From contig JAESUT010000234.1 of assembly GCA_016762995.1 (NCBI GenBank), forward strand, positions 4,673 through 13,804: 9,132 nt of DNA, given 5' to 3'. The notes under the pieces are model-generated. The model did no database searches. It was not told the DNA's origin and worked only from the letters and a program-made list of their open reading frames with translations. Shown here in pieces: positions 1 through 5,794 of the stretch (the first letter of the stretch is position 1; every line of letters starts with the position of its first letter). The DNA comes from Gammaproteobacteria bacterium (GTDB lineage: Bacteria; Pseudomonadota; Gammaproteobacteria; Pseudomonadales; Pseudohongiellaceae). The translations under genes were made by a program, and so were the position numbers.

Positions 1-584
1 AATTTCAACAACGCATCATCAATGGCATCCGCTAAGGGCAAATTATTCAACTCGAGAAGCCGAGCAGATATAAATGATAGGGCATGCGCGGAGGGCAACC
101 CATCCTCCTTATCGAGACCTTCGCGTGCTTGGGTAAGAACCTGCGCAGTAAGTGCCACTCTGCTCTTGGCCTCGGTTTTCAGGAAGTGCAATCGCTGCGT
201 TTGTGGGTCGAGGAGCATGCCAATGACATCCTCCCCGCGCATAGCCATATTACGATGGTCTTTCCAACGTAGCCGTTTGATTGGCGCATGATAACCGCCG
301 CTAAAAGCATCAATCCACTCGGTGGCAAAAATCTCGCCCAGGTCGCCTGACCTTATGTTTTTTGTTGTCGGAATTTTCTCTTCGATCAAAGCAGCCGCCG
401 CTGGCTTTCCCAACCTCCGGAACGCGCGCGCTAAATGCTCCTCCGATGCATAATGACTCGGCAATATCGCCGCTGTCGCATCAACCCCAACGTCAACTCG
501 TTCCGGCTGGGCCGTTATCACGCGTGAAAAGTGAACACCGACCTGTTCGTCAATAGCTTCACACCAATCGTTGAACCCTACCAT
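1..584 (-). CDS. hamA: HamA-like (DUF1837) PD-(D/E)XK nuclease of a Hachiman-type defence system, 3' end off the left edge
   Basis: This reading frame is open for 194 codons from an ATG at 584 to the window edge, so the C-terminus is missing. Translation shows the DUF1837 signature: SGDLGEIF at residues 79-86, then RLRWKDHRNMAMRGEDVIG at 104-122, then TEAKSR at 137-142. E84, D119, E138 and K140 make a complete PD-(D/E)XK nuclease core. In established Hachiman systems HamA is the nuclease effector, held by the helicase HamB and released when phage disturbs DNA; hamB normally follows hamA, which here would be just outside the left edge. The start is well supported: GGAAG lies 7 nt before the ATG, and only 14 nt separate it from the stop of the endonuclease gene upstream, so the two are very probably co-transcribed. 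An AbpA-type member of the same superfamily is the main alternative. The family call is from recognition, not a search. Confidence 0.83.
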   Translation of the reverse strand, partial: MVGFNDWCEAIDEQVGVHFSRVITAQPERVDVGVDATAAILPSHYASEEHLARAFRRLGKPAAAALIEEKIPTTKNIRSGDLGEIFATEWIDAFSGGYHAPIKRLRWKDHRNMAMRGEDVIGMLLDPQTQRLHFLKTEAKSRVALTAQVLTQAREGLDKEDGLPSAHALSFISARLLELNNLPLADAIDDALLK

Positions 585-598
585 GATATTTCTTCCAA

Positions 599-1513
599 TC
601 AGCTAAGAAAGAGATCGCGAACACGAGCAAACGGCGACCCCGTCTCTGCAGCTCTACGAACCTTATGCTCAAGCACTTGAACGAGAGAGATGTTTTTGTC
701 GAGCATCTCATACAGATCCAGACCGTCCATACAGATAACACGTTTTCCTTTGCCAAATGCAATAAGACCATCTTCTGTAAAGCCATTCGTACTCACAAAC
801 AAACCACGTGCCCACGCCGCTTTTTGCTCTATTTTTCCATGGAAAACATGTAAATCAGCGACTCCGATTGCCTTTCCTTGCCACTTGGCTTCCAGAAGAT
901 AGGTTTCGCTCCCGAATTGAAAGCTGCCATCGATCTGCTCGCCCTGAAGTCGGAATGGTGCATGCGCGGCCAGTCCATATACATCGAACAATTTCTTGAG
1001 AAATTTTTCAAATGCGAATCCGCGTGCTTGCGGGCTAAGTGAAGTGACCTGCATCAAGTCTGCTTTGATCTTTTCCAAGGTTTTTTTATTTACCTTTGGA
1101 GTTGGATCAATTGCTCGGTCCTTGGATGTCTCGACACCCACGCCGGAAAGACGCTCGAGTAGGCCCATAATGCGGGCCTCCGAGTTTATCACTGGATCAT
1201 CGCTACCAGTTCGCTCCAGATAGTCAGCACGATACTCCCACAGTGTTGTGAGAGCTTGAACTGCCGTAGCATTATTGCAGTTTTGTAAAAAATAACGGAG
1301 ACGTTTCCCCTTGGAACCTCCTCTCACTGCGTATTTTGCATCATCGATATCAATCTTGAGTTCAGTCGAAAAAAAATCGGTGTCAGAAAAGTCTAACACG
1401 TAGCCTGGCCCTCGGATGAAATCCACAAGGTCATCGACAAGGCGTAGGTCAATTGATTTTATTGAGTTAATGAAACTACTCCTCGTTGTGTAAATTGCTC
1501 CAAAATACCGCAA
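599..1513 (-). CDS. Mrr-type restriction endonuclease (PD-(D/E)XK), co-transcribed with hamA
   Basis: The 304-aa frame has two parts. Residues 15-120 form a conserved N-terminal region with SIKSIDLRLVDDL (18-30) and GGSKGKRLRYFL (65-76), whose role I do not know. Residues 160-265 form an Mrr_cat-like nuclease domain: RGFAFEKFL (164-172, E169), GEQIDGSF (191-198, D195) and LLEAKW (206-211, E208 and K210), then GLFVSTNGFTEDG (237-249). All catalytic positions are present, so it is probably active as a DNA endonuclease, perhaps a modification-dependent one as other Mrr-type enzymes are. No methylase is visible nearby. The tight junction with hamA suggests a joint defence role (inference). The start is uncertain. 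The TTG at 1513 has no ribosome binding site and lies only a few bases after the predicted transcript start, whereas GAGGAG at 1479-1484 sits 7 nt before an in-frame ATT (1469-1471, residue 15), near where the family-like sequence begins. Confidence 0.85.
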   Translation of the reverse strand: MRYFGAIYTTRSSFINSIKSIDLRLVDDLVDFIRGPGYVLDFSDTDFFSTELKIDIDDAKYAVRGGSKGKRLRYFLQNCNNATAVQALTTLWEYRADYLERTGSDDPVINSEARIMGLLERLSGVGVETSKDRAIDPTPKVNKKTLEKIKADLMQVTSLSPQARGFAFEKFLKKLFDVYGLAAHAPFRLQGEQIDGSFQFGSETYLLEAKWQGKAIGVADLHVFHGKIEQKAAWARGLFVSTNGFTEDGLIAFGKGKRVICMDGLDLYEMLDKNISLVQVLEHKVRRAAETGSPFARVRDLFLS

Positions 1514-1526
1514 AGATGAAAAAATA

Positions 1527-1555
1527 CATCTACCAATTTAGGACTGAACTAGCAA
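1527..1555 (-). promoter_or_regulatory. Putative promoter of the endonuclease-hamA operon
   Basis: Read on the minus strand, TTGCTA (1555-1550) could be a -35 box and TAGATG (1532-1527) a -10 box, separated by 17 nt. The region is clearly AT-rich compared with the genes. Transcription would begin near 1520, leaving about 7 nt before the TTG start but roughly 50 nt before the ATT candidate. The match to consensus is moderate and this is an inference only. Confidence 0.35.
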
Positions 1556-1599
1556 TAATCGTTATTGTATTCCCGTGAGTTTTGTCTGCCTAAACTCAC
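1553..1599. promoter_or_regulatory. Two dyads upstream of the endonuclease gene, possible operators
   Basis: CAATAA-TCG-TTATTG (1553-1567) is a perfect 6-bp dyad with a 3-nt centre; its last three bases overlap the putative -35 box at 1550-1555. Eight bases further upstream, GTGAGTTT (1575-1582) and AAACTCAC (1592-1599) form a perfect 8-bp inverted repeat around a 9-nt loop. On the plus strand the second repeat is followed by TAGTTTTTCTT and so looks like an intrinsic terminator, but no plus-strand gene ends here. Position relative to the promoter suggests repressor binding sites; no regulator gene is visible beside it. Confidence 0.4.
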
Positions 1600-1689
1600 T
1601 AGTTTTTCTTACTAACTCGTTTTTGAATAATGACCTATATTTCAGTTTTAGTGTTTGCTTTTACTGTTCATAAAATGTGAATTCGCGTC

Positions 1690-1840
1690 TGCAGCGAATG
1701 TCCGGTTTCCGCCCATGCTGTTTTTCGCCGCATGTGCAGCAAATCAAAAGCGGCCTTTGGTACATTCGTCATGAACGGCAGCAAAGTCCTACCAAAGCCG
1801 CCATCTGACGCGGCTTGACTGAATGTCGCCTGAAACCGGC
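1690..1840. repeat. Structured intergenic repeat between the hamA and ParB-like operons
   Basis: This holds most of the structure in the gene-free stretch 1514-1845. It starts with TGCAGCGAATGTCCGGTTTC (1690-1709). CCGGTTTC (1702-1709) and GAAACCGG (1832-1839) are perfect outer arms. Inside them GCGGCCTTTGGTA (1750-1762) pairs with TACCAAAGCCGC (1790-1801) with one bulged base. The GAATGT core recurs three times: at 1695, at 1820, and on the opposite strand near 1764-1769. I see no credible protein. Similar GCGAATGTC-type sequences recur between genes in Rhodobacteraceae as I remember them, and related copies occur in this window at 5891-5910 and 8386-8409. Since it begins directly after the 199-aa gene's stop, it may also end transcription of that operon. 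Confidence 0.5.
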
Positions 1841-1845
1841 AAGCC

Positions 1846-2445
1846 TTACATCTCAGTGCGTGAACTAGCTGACATGCTTGCGCGTGCCTCTTCGAGGCAG
1901 TTGCCGTCATAGTCCCCAATGAAGCCCCAACAGGCTTCGATTTCGTCGCCGTCCTGTTCGATCACATAGCCATATGTGTTTCCGTTGAGGTAATCGCTAT
2001 AGGTCGCAACCTCTTGTTTTAGGACCTCTGCAACCCGATGGCGTAATTTAGCGGAGACGCGGGCGACGCTGTATTCCTTCCTGATGGTGTCCAGTGTCGC
2101 ATAGATAAAGCCCACTTGTCCGGAGTCCCACGGACAATGAAACCCTGTCGTGTTCATCACCAGACCGGAATGGTCGTAAAGATAGGCCGGTAGAATGACA
2201 GCGTATTTTTCCGCGCGACCAGCAAGTTCATCGACGGACAGCTCGCTGTCCACGTCGAGGTCACAGAGATCGAGCAGGAACTCGCGGCCGCCATCAAATG
2301 AGTGTTCATCACCAAGATTGTAGCGAGTGTGACCGCAAATGAGTGTACCTAGATTATCCCAATCTCGTGGACTTTCGACGTCGCCGTCGTGATAGATTTT
2401 GATGACATGGCCGTTGAGGCTTTCTTCGTGAATGGGGGAGTGCAT
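1846..2445 (-). CDS. Conserved phage/plasmid protein of unknown function, 199 aa
   Basis: The protein has no signal peptide or membrane segment. Conserved-looking blocks are WDNLGTL (29-35), HTRYNLGDEH (39-48), VILPAYLYDHSG (83-94), PWDSGQVGFIY (105-115), YSDYLNGNTYGYV (149-161) and ACWGFIGDYD (171-180). I recognise this block order from proteins of unknown function spread over phages, plasmids and conjugative elements in both Gram-positive and Gram-negative bacteria, but know no activity for them. The composition is rich in Asp, Glu and Tyr. I chose the ATG at 2445 because GAAAGGAAA precedes it at a normal distance; the frame extends 8 codons further to a TTG at 2469, but that codon lies inside a strong stem-loop. 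It is the last gene of the ParB-like operon, 74 nt after the 96-aa gene. Confidence 0.8.
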   Translation of the reverse strand: MHSPIHEESLNGHVIKIYHDGDVESPRDWDNLGTLICGHTRYNLGDEHSFDGGREFLLDLCDLDVDSELSVDELAGRAEKYAVILPAYLYDHSGLVMNTTGFHCPWDSGQVGFIYATLDTIRKEYSVARVSAKLRHRVAEVLKQEVATYSDYLNGNTYGYVIEQDGDEIEACWGFIGDYDGNCLEEARASMSASSRTEM

Positions 2446-2465
2446 GTGGTTTCCTTTCTGAAACG

Positions 2466-2499
2466 ACAAGACCCGCCGGAATGCTCCGGCGGGTCTTGT
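2466..2499. promoter_or_regulatory. Perfect 15-bp stem-loop between the 96-aa and 199-aa genes
   Basis: ACAAGACCCGCCGGA (2466-2480) and TCCGGCGGGTCTTGT (2485-2499) are exact reverse complements around the loop ATGC. In the direction of transcription it forms 20 nt after one stop codon and 20 nt before the next ATG, just ahead of the ribosome binding site. No U-run follows on the minus strand, so a classical intrinsic terminator is not supported. It could be an mRNA-stabilising or processing element or a partial attenuator. Confidence 0.75.
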
Positions 2500-2519
2500 G
2501 TTTGATATGGCGAATTCGT

Positions 2520-2810
2520 TTAGGCTGCGGAGGCTATGCCGAGCGGCTTTTCGACCAAGTTAAAATAGAGGTTTTCTGTTGCTTTCTTGAATCCTGGCGG
2601 TTTGCGAGGTGCGAGACAACGGACTGATGCGCTGCAGCCTTCACCATGTTCCATCGCAAAATGGGTCACTTGGTCGACGAGGTCCGGCATGCCGGCAGCG
2701 GTCAACTCTTGTTCGGGATATTTGCGCAACATCTCGAATTTTGTCACGACGAACCCGCGCTCGCGATGAGCCGGATAAAGTGTGATTTTGTAATTGATTG
2801 ATTTGGCCAT
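2520..2810 (-). CDS. Small conserved hypothetical protein, 96 aa
   Basis: I do not recognise a named domain. The sequence begins MAKSINYKITLYPAHRERGF and continues with a helical stretch (about 25-55), then SVRCLAPRKPPGFKKATEN (62-80) and a short C-terminal tail. It looks cytoplasmic: there is no signal peptide or hydrophobic segment, and the segment 69-77 (RKPPGFKKA) is basic. Proteins of this size occur beside DUF3768 and ParB-like genes on alphaproteobacterial plasmids, which is consistent with its place here as third gene of the operon. The start is firm: AAGGAGA lies 7 nt before the ATG. An overlapping longer frame (2641-2919) in another register has no such support. Confidence 0.75.
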   Translation of the reverse strand: MAKSINYKITLYPAHRERGFVVTKFEMLRKYPEQELTAAGMPDLVDQVTHFAMEHGEGCSASVRCLAPRKPPGFKKATENLYFNLVEKPLGIASAA

Positions 2811-2872
2811 GAGCCGTCTCCTTGAGCGGGCAGGGCAGAGATGTCTGCTCTTTGAAACCCGTCACAAGGAAG

Positions 2873-2900
2873 GGACCGTTCCCGATCATGAGAACGATCC
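2873..2900. promoter_or_regulatory. Intercistronic stem-loop before the 96-aa gene
   Basis: GGACCGTTC (2873-2881) pairs with GAACGATCC (2892-2900), 8 of 9 positions, around a 10-nt loop. It lies 35 nt after the DUF3768 stop and exactly 62 nt before the next ATG. A smaller hairpin, GCAGA-GATG-TCTGC (2835-2848), follows within the same leader. Together they make a structured gap; no U-run is present. Confidence 0.55.
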
Positions 2901-2935
2901 GATGTTGGATATGAGGCAAGCGCGATGAGCGAAGG

Positions 2936-3337
2936 CTAGTATTCTGAAGGAAAGAGCAACGTCAGGACTCGACATGTTTGTTCGAGATCGGTTGGATCTG
3001 CACTGCCATACTCATAATTGGTGTCATAGAGGTCGATTTTGAACCAGACGGTCTCGCCCGCAATTTCCATCACGCCCATCTCATGCCAACCATGGGGATC
3101 GCAGTCCTCGCCAAAAGCATCAAATGTGACGACCTTGCGCGTCAGCTCCAGTAAGAAGTCTGGCGATTGGGCTGATATGCCCTGGGTCATCACTACGCGC
3201 CCTTTTGGCACGTTTTCTGCCTGTTGAAGCTGCATGGCGGATTTACGAAAGGCGTCGTTTTGAGCGGCAACGATCGCCGCGACCTCACTGTCTGACATAG
3301 CAATAGCGGCATCTGTTTGAGTATCTGTTGACGACAT
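2936..3337 (-). CDS. DUF3768 family protein, 133 aa
   Basis: The match to DUF3768 is clear by eye: AAQNDAFRK (24-32) at the family's usual start, KGRVVMTQGI (45-54), FDAFGEDCDPHGWHEMGVME (72-91), VWFKIDLYD (97-105), Y-G-S-x-D-P (110-115) and the terminal RVLTLLFPSEY (123-133). The first 20 residues are a Ser/Thr/Asp-rich extension. The function of the family is not known; its members are small soluble proteins found mainly on alphaproteobacterial plasmids and islands, often near ParB-like genes, as here. The acidic, aromatic pattern recalls small proteins that act by binding others, but that is a guess. AGGAG lies 8 nt before the ATG, which fixes the start. It is the second gene of the operon, 116 nt after the ParB-like gene. 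Confidence 0.85.
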   Translation of the reverse strand: MSSTDTQTDAAIAMSDSEVAAIVAAQNDAFRKSAMQLQQAENVPKGRVVMTQGISAQSPDFLLELTRKVVTFDAFGEDCDPHGWHEMGVMEIAGETVWFKIDLYDTNYEYGSADPTDLEQTCRVLTLLFPSEY

Positions 3338-3399
3338 ATCAATTCTCCTGTTGTGGGCCCCAGCTGAACAATTCAGTCTGGTCGGACCGCACAGGGAAA

Positions 3400-3427
3400 G
3401 GACCGCCCCCTATCGCGGGGACGGTCC
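3400..3427. promoter_or_regulatory. Intercistronic stem-loop after the ParB-like gene
   Basis: GGACCGCCCCC (3400-3410) pairs with GGGGACGGTCC (3417-3427), 10 of 11 positions, around a 6-nt loop. It forms 26 nt after the ParB-like stop and 62 nt before the DUF3768 ATG. The sequence and its flank (TTTCCCTGTGCGG on the transcribed strand) resemble the hairpin at 2873-2900 (CTTCCTTGTGACGG). The strong GC stem could attenuate transcription or set mRNA segment stability; there is no U-run. Confidence 0.65.
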
Positions 3428-3453
3428 AACATGTTTGTGACTGCTCTTTTTGA

Positions 3454-5622
3454 TTAGGCCGCGTCATCCTTCAGGAAGGCTGGAAGGGTTTCTCCGTCTG
3501 CAACAGCGTCGTTCTCGGCAGCTTCAGTAGGTTCCAATTCTACTGCCTCATCGACAAAATTGGCCTCGGCAAACTCCATACCTTTGGGCAACCACCTGGT
3601 TGTTTTCGCAGTGACGGTTTGTTCAAGCCCAGCATCTTCTGGCGCCGTCTCGGAAAACACTTGTTCCATGGCTGCAGCGGCCTCGCCTTTCTTTTCAGAA
3701 CTGCGTTCGTTGGCGAATTCATCACCGATGATCTTCTTGGCCACAGCTGCTATATGCGCCTTGGTGACTGTGCCCCAATAGTTTGCAGCTGTTGGACGCC
3801 AGCAAGCTGCGACATCGACATCCATACGCGCACCAAGTTCTTCGATGATTTCAGACGGGTGATTGTCTGTAGCCATCTGTGCCCTGAGCGCAAGGCCGGT
3901 TGCCCAGGCAAAAAGCGCCTGTTTGTCGTCAGTGGGTAGTGCAGATAGCGCGCGTAGATCGTCGGGTTTTTCGAGCTCCATCCACGCGAGATTGAGGTCG
4001 TTCTTAAGAGCCTCGAGCATCTTTTCCGATACGCTATCAACCACGAGCTTTTCGCAGTTTGGCGCATAGTACGGACGAATGGTTAGGTCGAGCGCTTCTG
4101 TGGAGTGACGGCGACCAAAAGCATTTTCACAAAGCGTGTAGAGCATCACATCGAAAGCGAGGTCGTAGTCAGCTGACAAATGTGCGCGCAGAATGTGATG
4201 GCGGGCCGTGCGAAGATCATCCGCCAGACCGAGTGTAATACCATCTGCTTTACGTAGTGCGGATGCAGGATCTGATACTGGAACCGGAGTTGATGATGTC
4301 GGCGCTGTTACCCGGGAGGTGGTACCGTCACCGTTGTCGCTTGCATCTGCGGTTGGATCGGGTGCCGGAATGTCTTCCGGGCGCACCAGTCCTTTTTCTA
4401 TTTGCAGATCCCCGCGTTGTCCAAGTGTGATGACCACGCCGGCTATTAACCGGTCTTCTTCTGCATAAGGACGAGCTGCTTCGATCTGATCCTCAATCTT
4501 CGAGATCCGCGGTGTGATTTCGTAATATTCTTCATGCTCTTCGTCACTCCAGTCTCCCTCATCATTGAGCTGCGCAAGTTCTTCTTCACGTGCGTTGAGG
4601 GTTTCAATCTGTTTGACGAGGTCAGGATCGGGTTCGACCTCCTGGGGATCAATATGACCAAAGGAGCGAAAGGCACTGTGATCAAGTTCCAGATGAACGT
4701 CGACCCATTTCCAGTCTCCAACATAATCTGCTGCAGCCAATTGCAGCTTCTCGATGGCAAGGCGTTCAAGAATTTCCGGGTTTTCCAGATGCATGTTGTC
4801 GTGCTCACTGAAAAGGTCTGTCATGACGGCACCGCCTGCATCTTTGTAGGCTTGGACACCTACATAACAGCCGAGTTTCGAGTTTGCTGAATAACCGGTC
4901 TCCGTTAGCAAGCGTTTGATATGGTGCGGATGGATCTGGTAACCCTCCTTTACGGTGTTCCAGACCGTAATTTGACGATCATGATGATCCGTTAATGTGA
5001 ACGCCATGACACATTCAAGAGTGATTTCGTTTTCACGGAATTGCTCGAGAATTTCAGGCGCAACACGCGCAAGCTTGAGGCGACGGCGCACCAGATCGAC
5101 ACTAACTCCGAATTTGACCGCGATTTCATCTTCAGACCTGCCTTCACTGATCATTTGATCGAAGGCGATAAACTGATCTGCTGGGTGCATAGCAACACGT
5201 TGAAGGTTTTCGGTTGTTGAGGTGATTGTTGCCTCAGCCTCATCTTCAATTAGGCAGGCGACGGGTTGGTCCTGCGCGATTGCGCCTTCTTCAGCAAGCT
5301 GCTTGAGAGCCTTAAGGCGGCGTCCACCAGCATCGATCAGATACTCACCATTGCCAATTTCGTAACCTGCGAGGTTTTGCTTGATGCCATTCTCACGAAT
5401 GGATGCCAGCAGCTCGGCATCATCTGTTTCGCTCGGTTTCGCCTTACGTACGTTCTTTGGGCTGAGCTCAAGTTTGTTGAGCGGGATCATTTGGATCTCG
5501 CCGACAATTGGTTTCACTACGTCGTCCTTGGCTGCAGTTGTTGCAGAGGCTTTCGGGCGCGATGCAGCTTTTGAGGTGGTAGCGGATTTTGTTGTTTTGG
5601 CTTTTGATGTTTTTCTGGCCAT
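3454..5622 (-). CDS. Long plasmid-type ParB/RepB-like protein, 722 aa
   Basis: Residues 1-32 are a Lys/Ala/Ser/Thr tail likely to touch DNA. Residues 40-150 form a ParB N-terminal domain, with IPLNKLELSPKNVRK (46-60), GGRRLKAL (99-106, the position of the GERR CTP-binding motif, here GGRR) and ENLQRVAMHPADQF (138-151). A helix-turn-helix follows (about 162-192, DEIAVKFGVSVDLVRRRLKL). Residues 335-390 are acidic and helical, 418-455 a Pro/Ser/Thr/Asp linker, and 456-722 a C-terminal region I cannot assign, ending in WLPKGMEFAE (677-686) and an acidic tail. Canonical ParB proteins are about 300 aa, so this is the long accessory type found on alphaproteobacterial plasmids. No ParA is encoded beside it, so a direct role in segregation is not shown; regulation or nucleoid-like binding is as likely. 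It heads the four-gene operon. AAGGA lies 8 nt before the ATG. Confidence 0.88.
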   Translation of the reverse strand: MARKTSKAKTTKSATTSKAASRPKASATTAAKDDVVKPIVGEIQMIPLNKLELSPKNVRKAKPSETDDAELLASIRENGIKQNLAGYEIGNGEYLIDAGGRRLKALKQLAEEGAIAQDQPVACLIEDEAEATITSTTENLQRVAMHPADQFIAFDQMISEGRSEDEIAVKFGVSVDLVRRRLKLARVAPEILEQFRENEITLECVMAFTLTDHHDRQITVWNTVKEGYQIHPHHIKRLLTETGYSANSKLGCYVGVQAYKDAGGAVMTDLFSEHDNMHLENPEILERLAIEKLQLAAADYVGDWKWVDVHLELDHSAFRSFGHIDPQEVEPDPDLVKQIETLNAREEELAQLNDEGDWSDEEHEEYYEITPRISKIEDQIEAARPYAEEDRLIAGVVITLGQRGDLQIEKGLVRPEDIPAPDPTADASDNGDGTTSRVTAPTSSTPVPVSDPASALRKADGITLGLADDLRTARHHILRAHLSADYDLAFDVMLYTLCENAFGRRHSTEALDLTIRPYYAPNCEKLVVDSVSEKMLEALKNDLNLAWMELEKPDDLRALSALPTDDKQALFAWATGLALRAQMATDNHPSEIIEELGARMDVDVAACWRPTAANYWGTVTKAHIAAVAKKIIGDEFANERSSEKKGEAAAAMEQVFSETAPEDAGLEQTVTAKTTRWLPKGMEFAEANFVDEAVELEPTEAAENDAVADGETLPAFLKDDAA

Positions 5623-5628
5623 TGTTTT

Positions 5629-5733
5629 GGTCCTTTCGGTTCATCCGGACCCGGATCAAACTCTCTCTGATCCTTCAAGCCCGGCACCCGGGCTCCCCTT
5701 CCTCTGACTCTCTGGCCCTTTTTTTCTGGCCAG
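5629..5733 (-). promoter_or_regulatory. Structured 5' leader of the ParB-like gene with four hairpins
   Basis: In transcript order: CTGGCC/GGCCAG (5733-5728 with 5717-5712), AGCCCGG/CCGGGCT with a 3-nt loop (5694-5688 with 5684-5678), GGATCA/TGATCC with a 9-nt loop (5673-5668 with 5658-5653), and GGTCC/GGACC (5651-5647 with 5633-5629). The last stem uses the GGA of the ribosome binding site AAAGGACC, so folding would hide it from ribosomes. This may set or regulate the yield of the ParB-like protein. The stems are seen directly; regulation is inferred, and I recognise no riboswitch class. Confidence 0.5.
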
Positions 5734-5749
5734 TTTTCATTCCGATCTG

Positions 5750-5786
5750 CACAAAAACCTGATTGTTGCGCGACACCAAAACCTAA
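5750..5786. repeat. Two 13-bp direct repeats upstream of the ParB-like gene
   Basis: CACAAAAACCTGA (5750-5762) and CACCAAAACCTAA (5774-5786) differ at two positions and start 24 bp apart, close to two helical turns. CTGCACA flanks both sides of the pair. The place, upstream of a probable DNA-binding protein gene, suits an autoregulatory operator. Two copies are too few to call replication iterons. Confidence 0.4.
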
Positions 5787-5794
5787 CTGCTGCA

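Noticed and set aside
22..556. Plus-strand open frames opposite hamA (22-291, 84-272 and 362-556)
   Set aside because: They have no ribosome binding sites or recognisable motifs, and the minus-strand frame there is continuous with clear DUF1837 motifs.
1575..1610. Intrinsic terminator on the plus strand (8-bp hairpin followed by T-rich sequence)
   Set aside because: No plus-strand gene lies upstream of it, so an operator in the minus-strand control region is the better reading.
1668..1919. An 83-codon minus-strand frame across the structured repeat
   Set aside because: It overlaps the end of the 199-aa gene in another register and consists largely of the inverted repeat; no protein family is recognisable.
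2443..2469. TTG at 2469 as the start of the 199-aa protein
   Set aside because: It lies inside the 15-bp stem-loop and lacks a ribosome binding site, while the ATG at 2445 has one.
5750..5786. Replication iterons
   Set aside because: Only two copies are present, and no replication initiator gene or DnaA box is visible.
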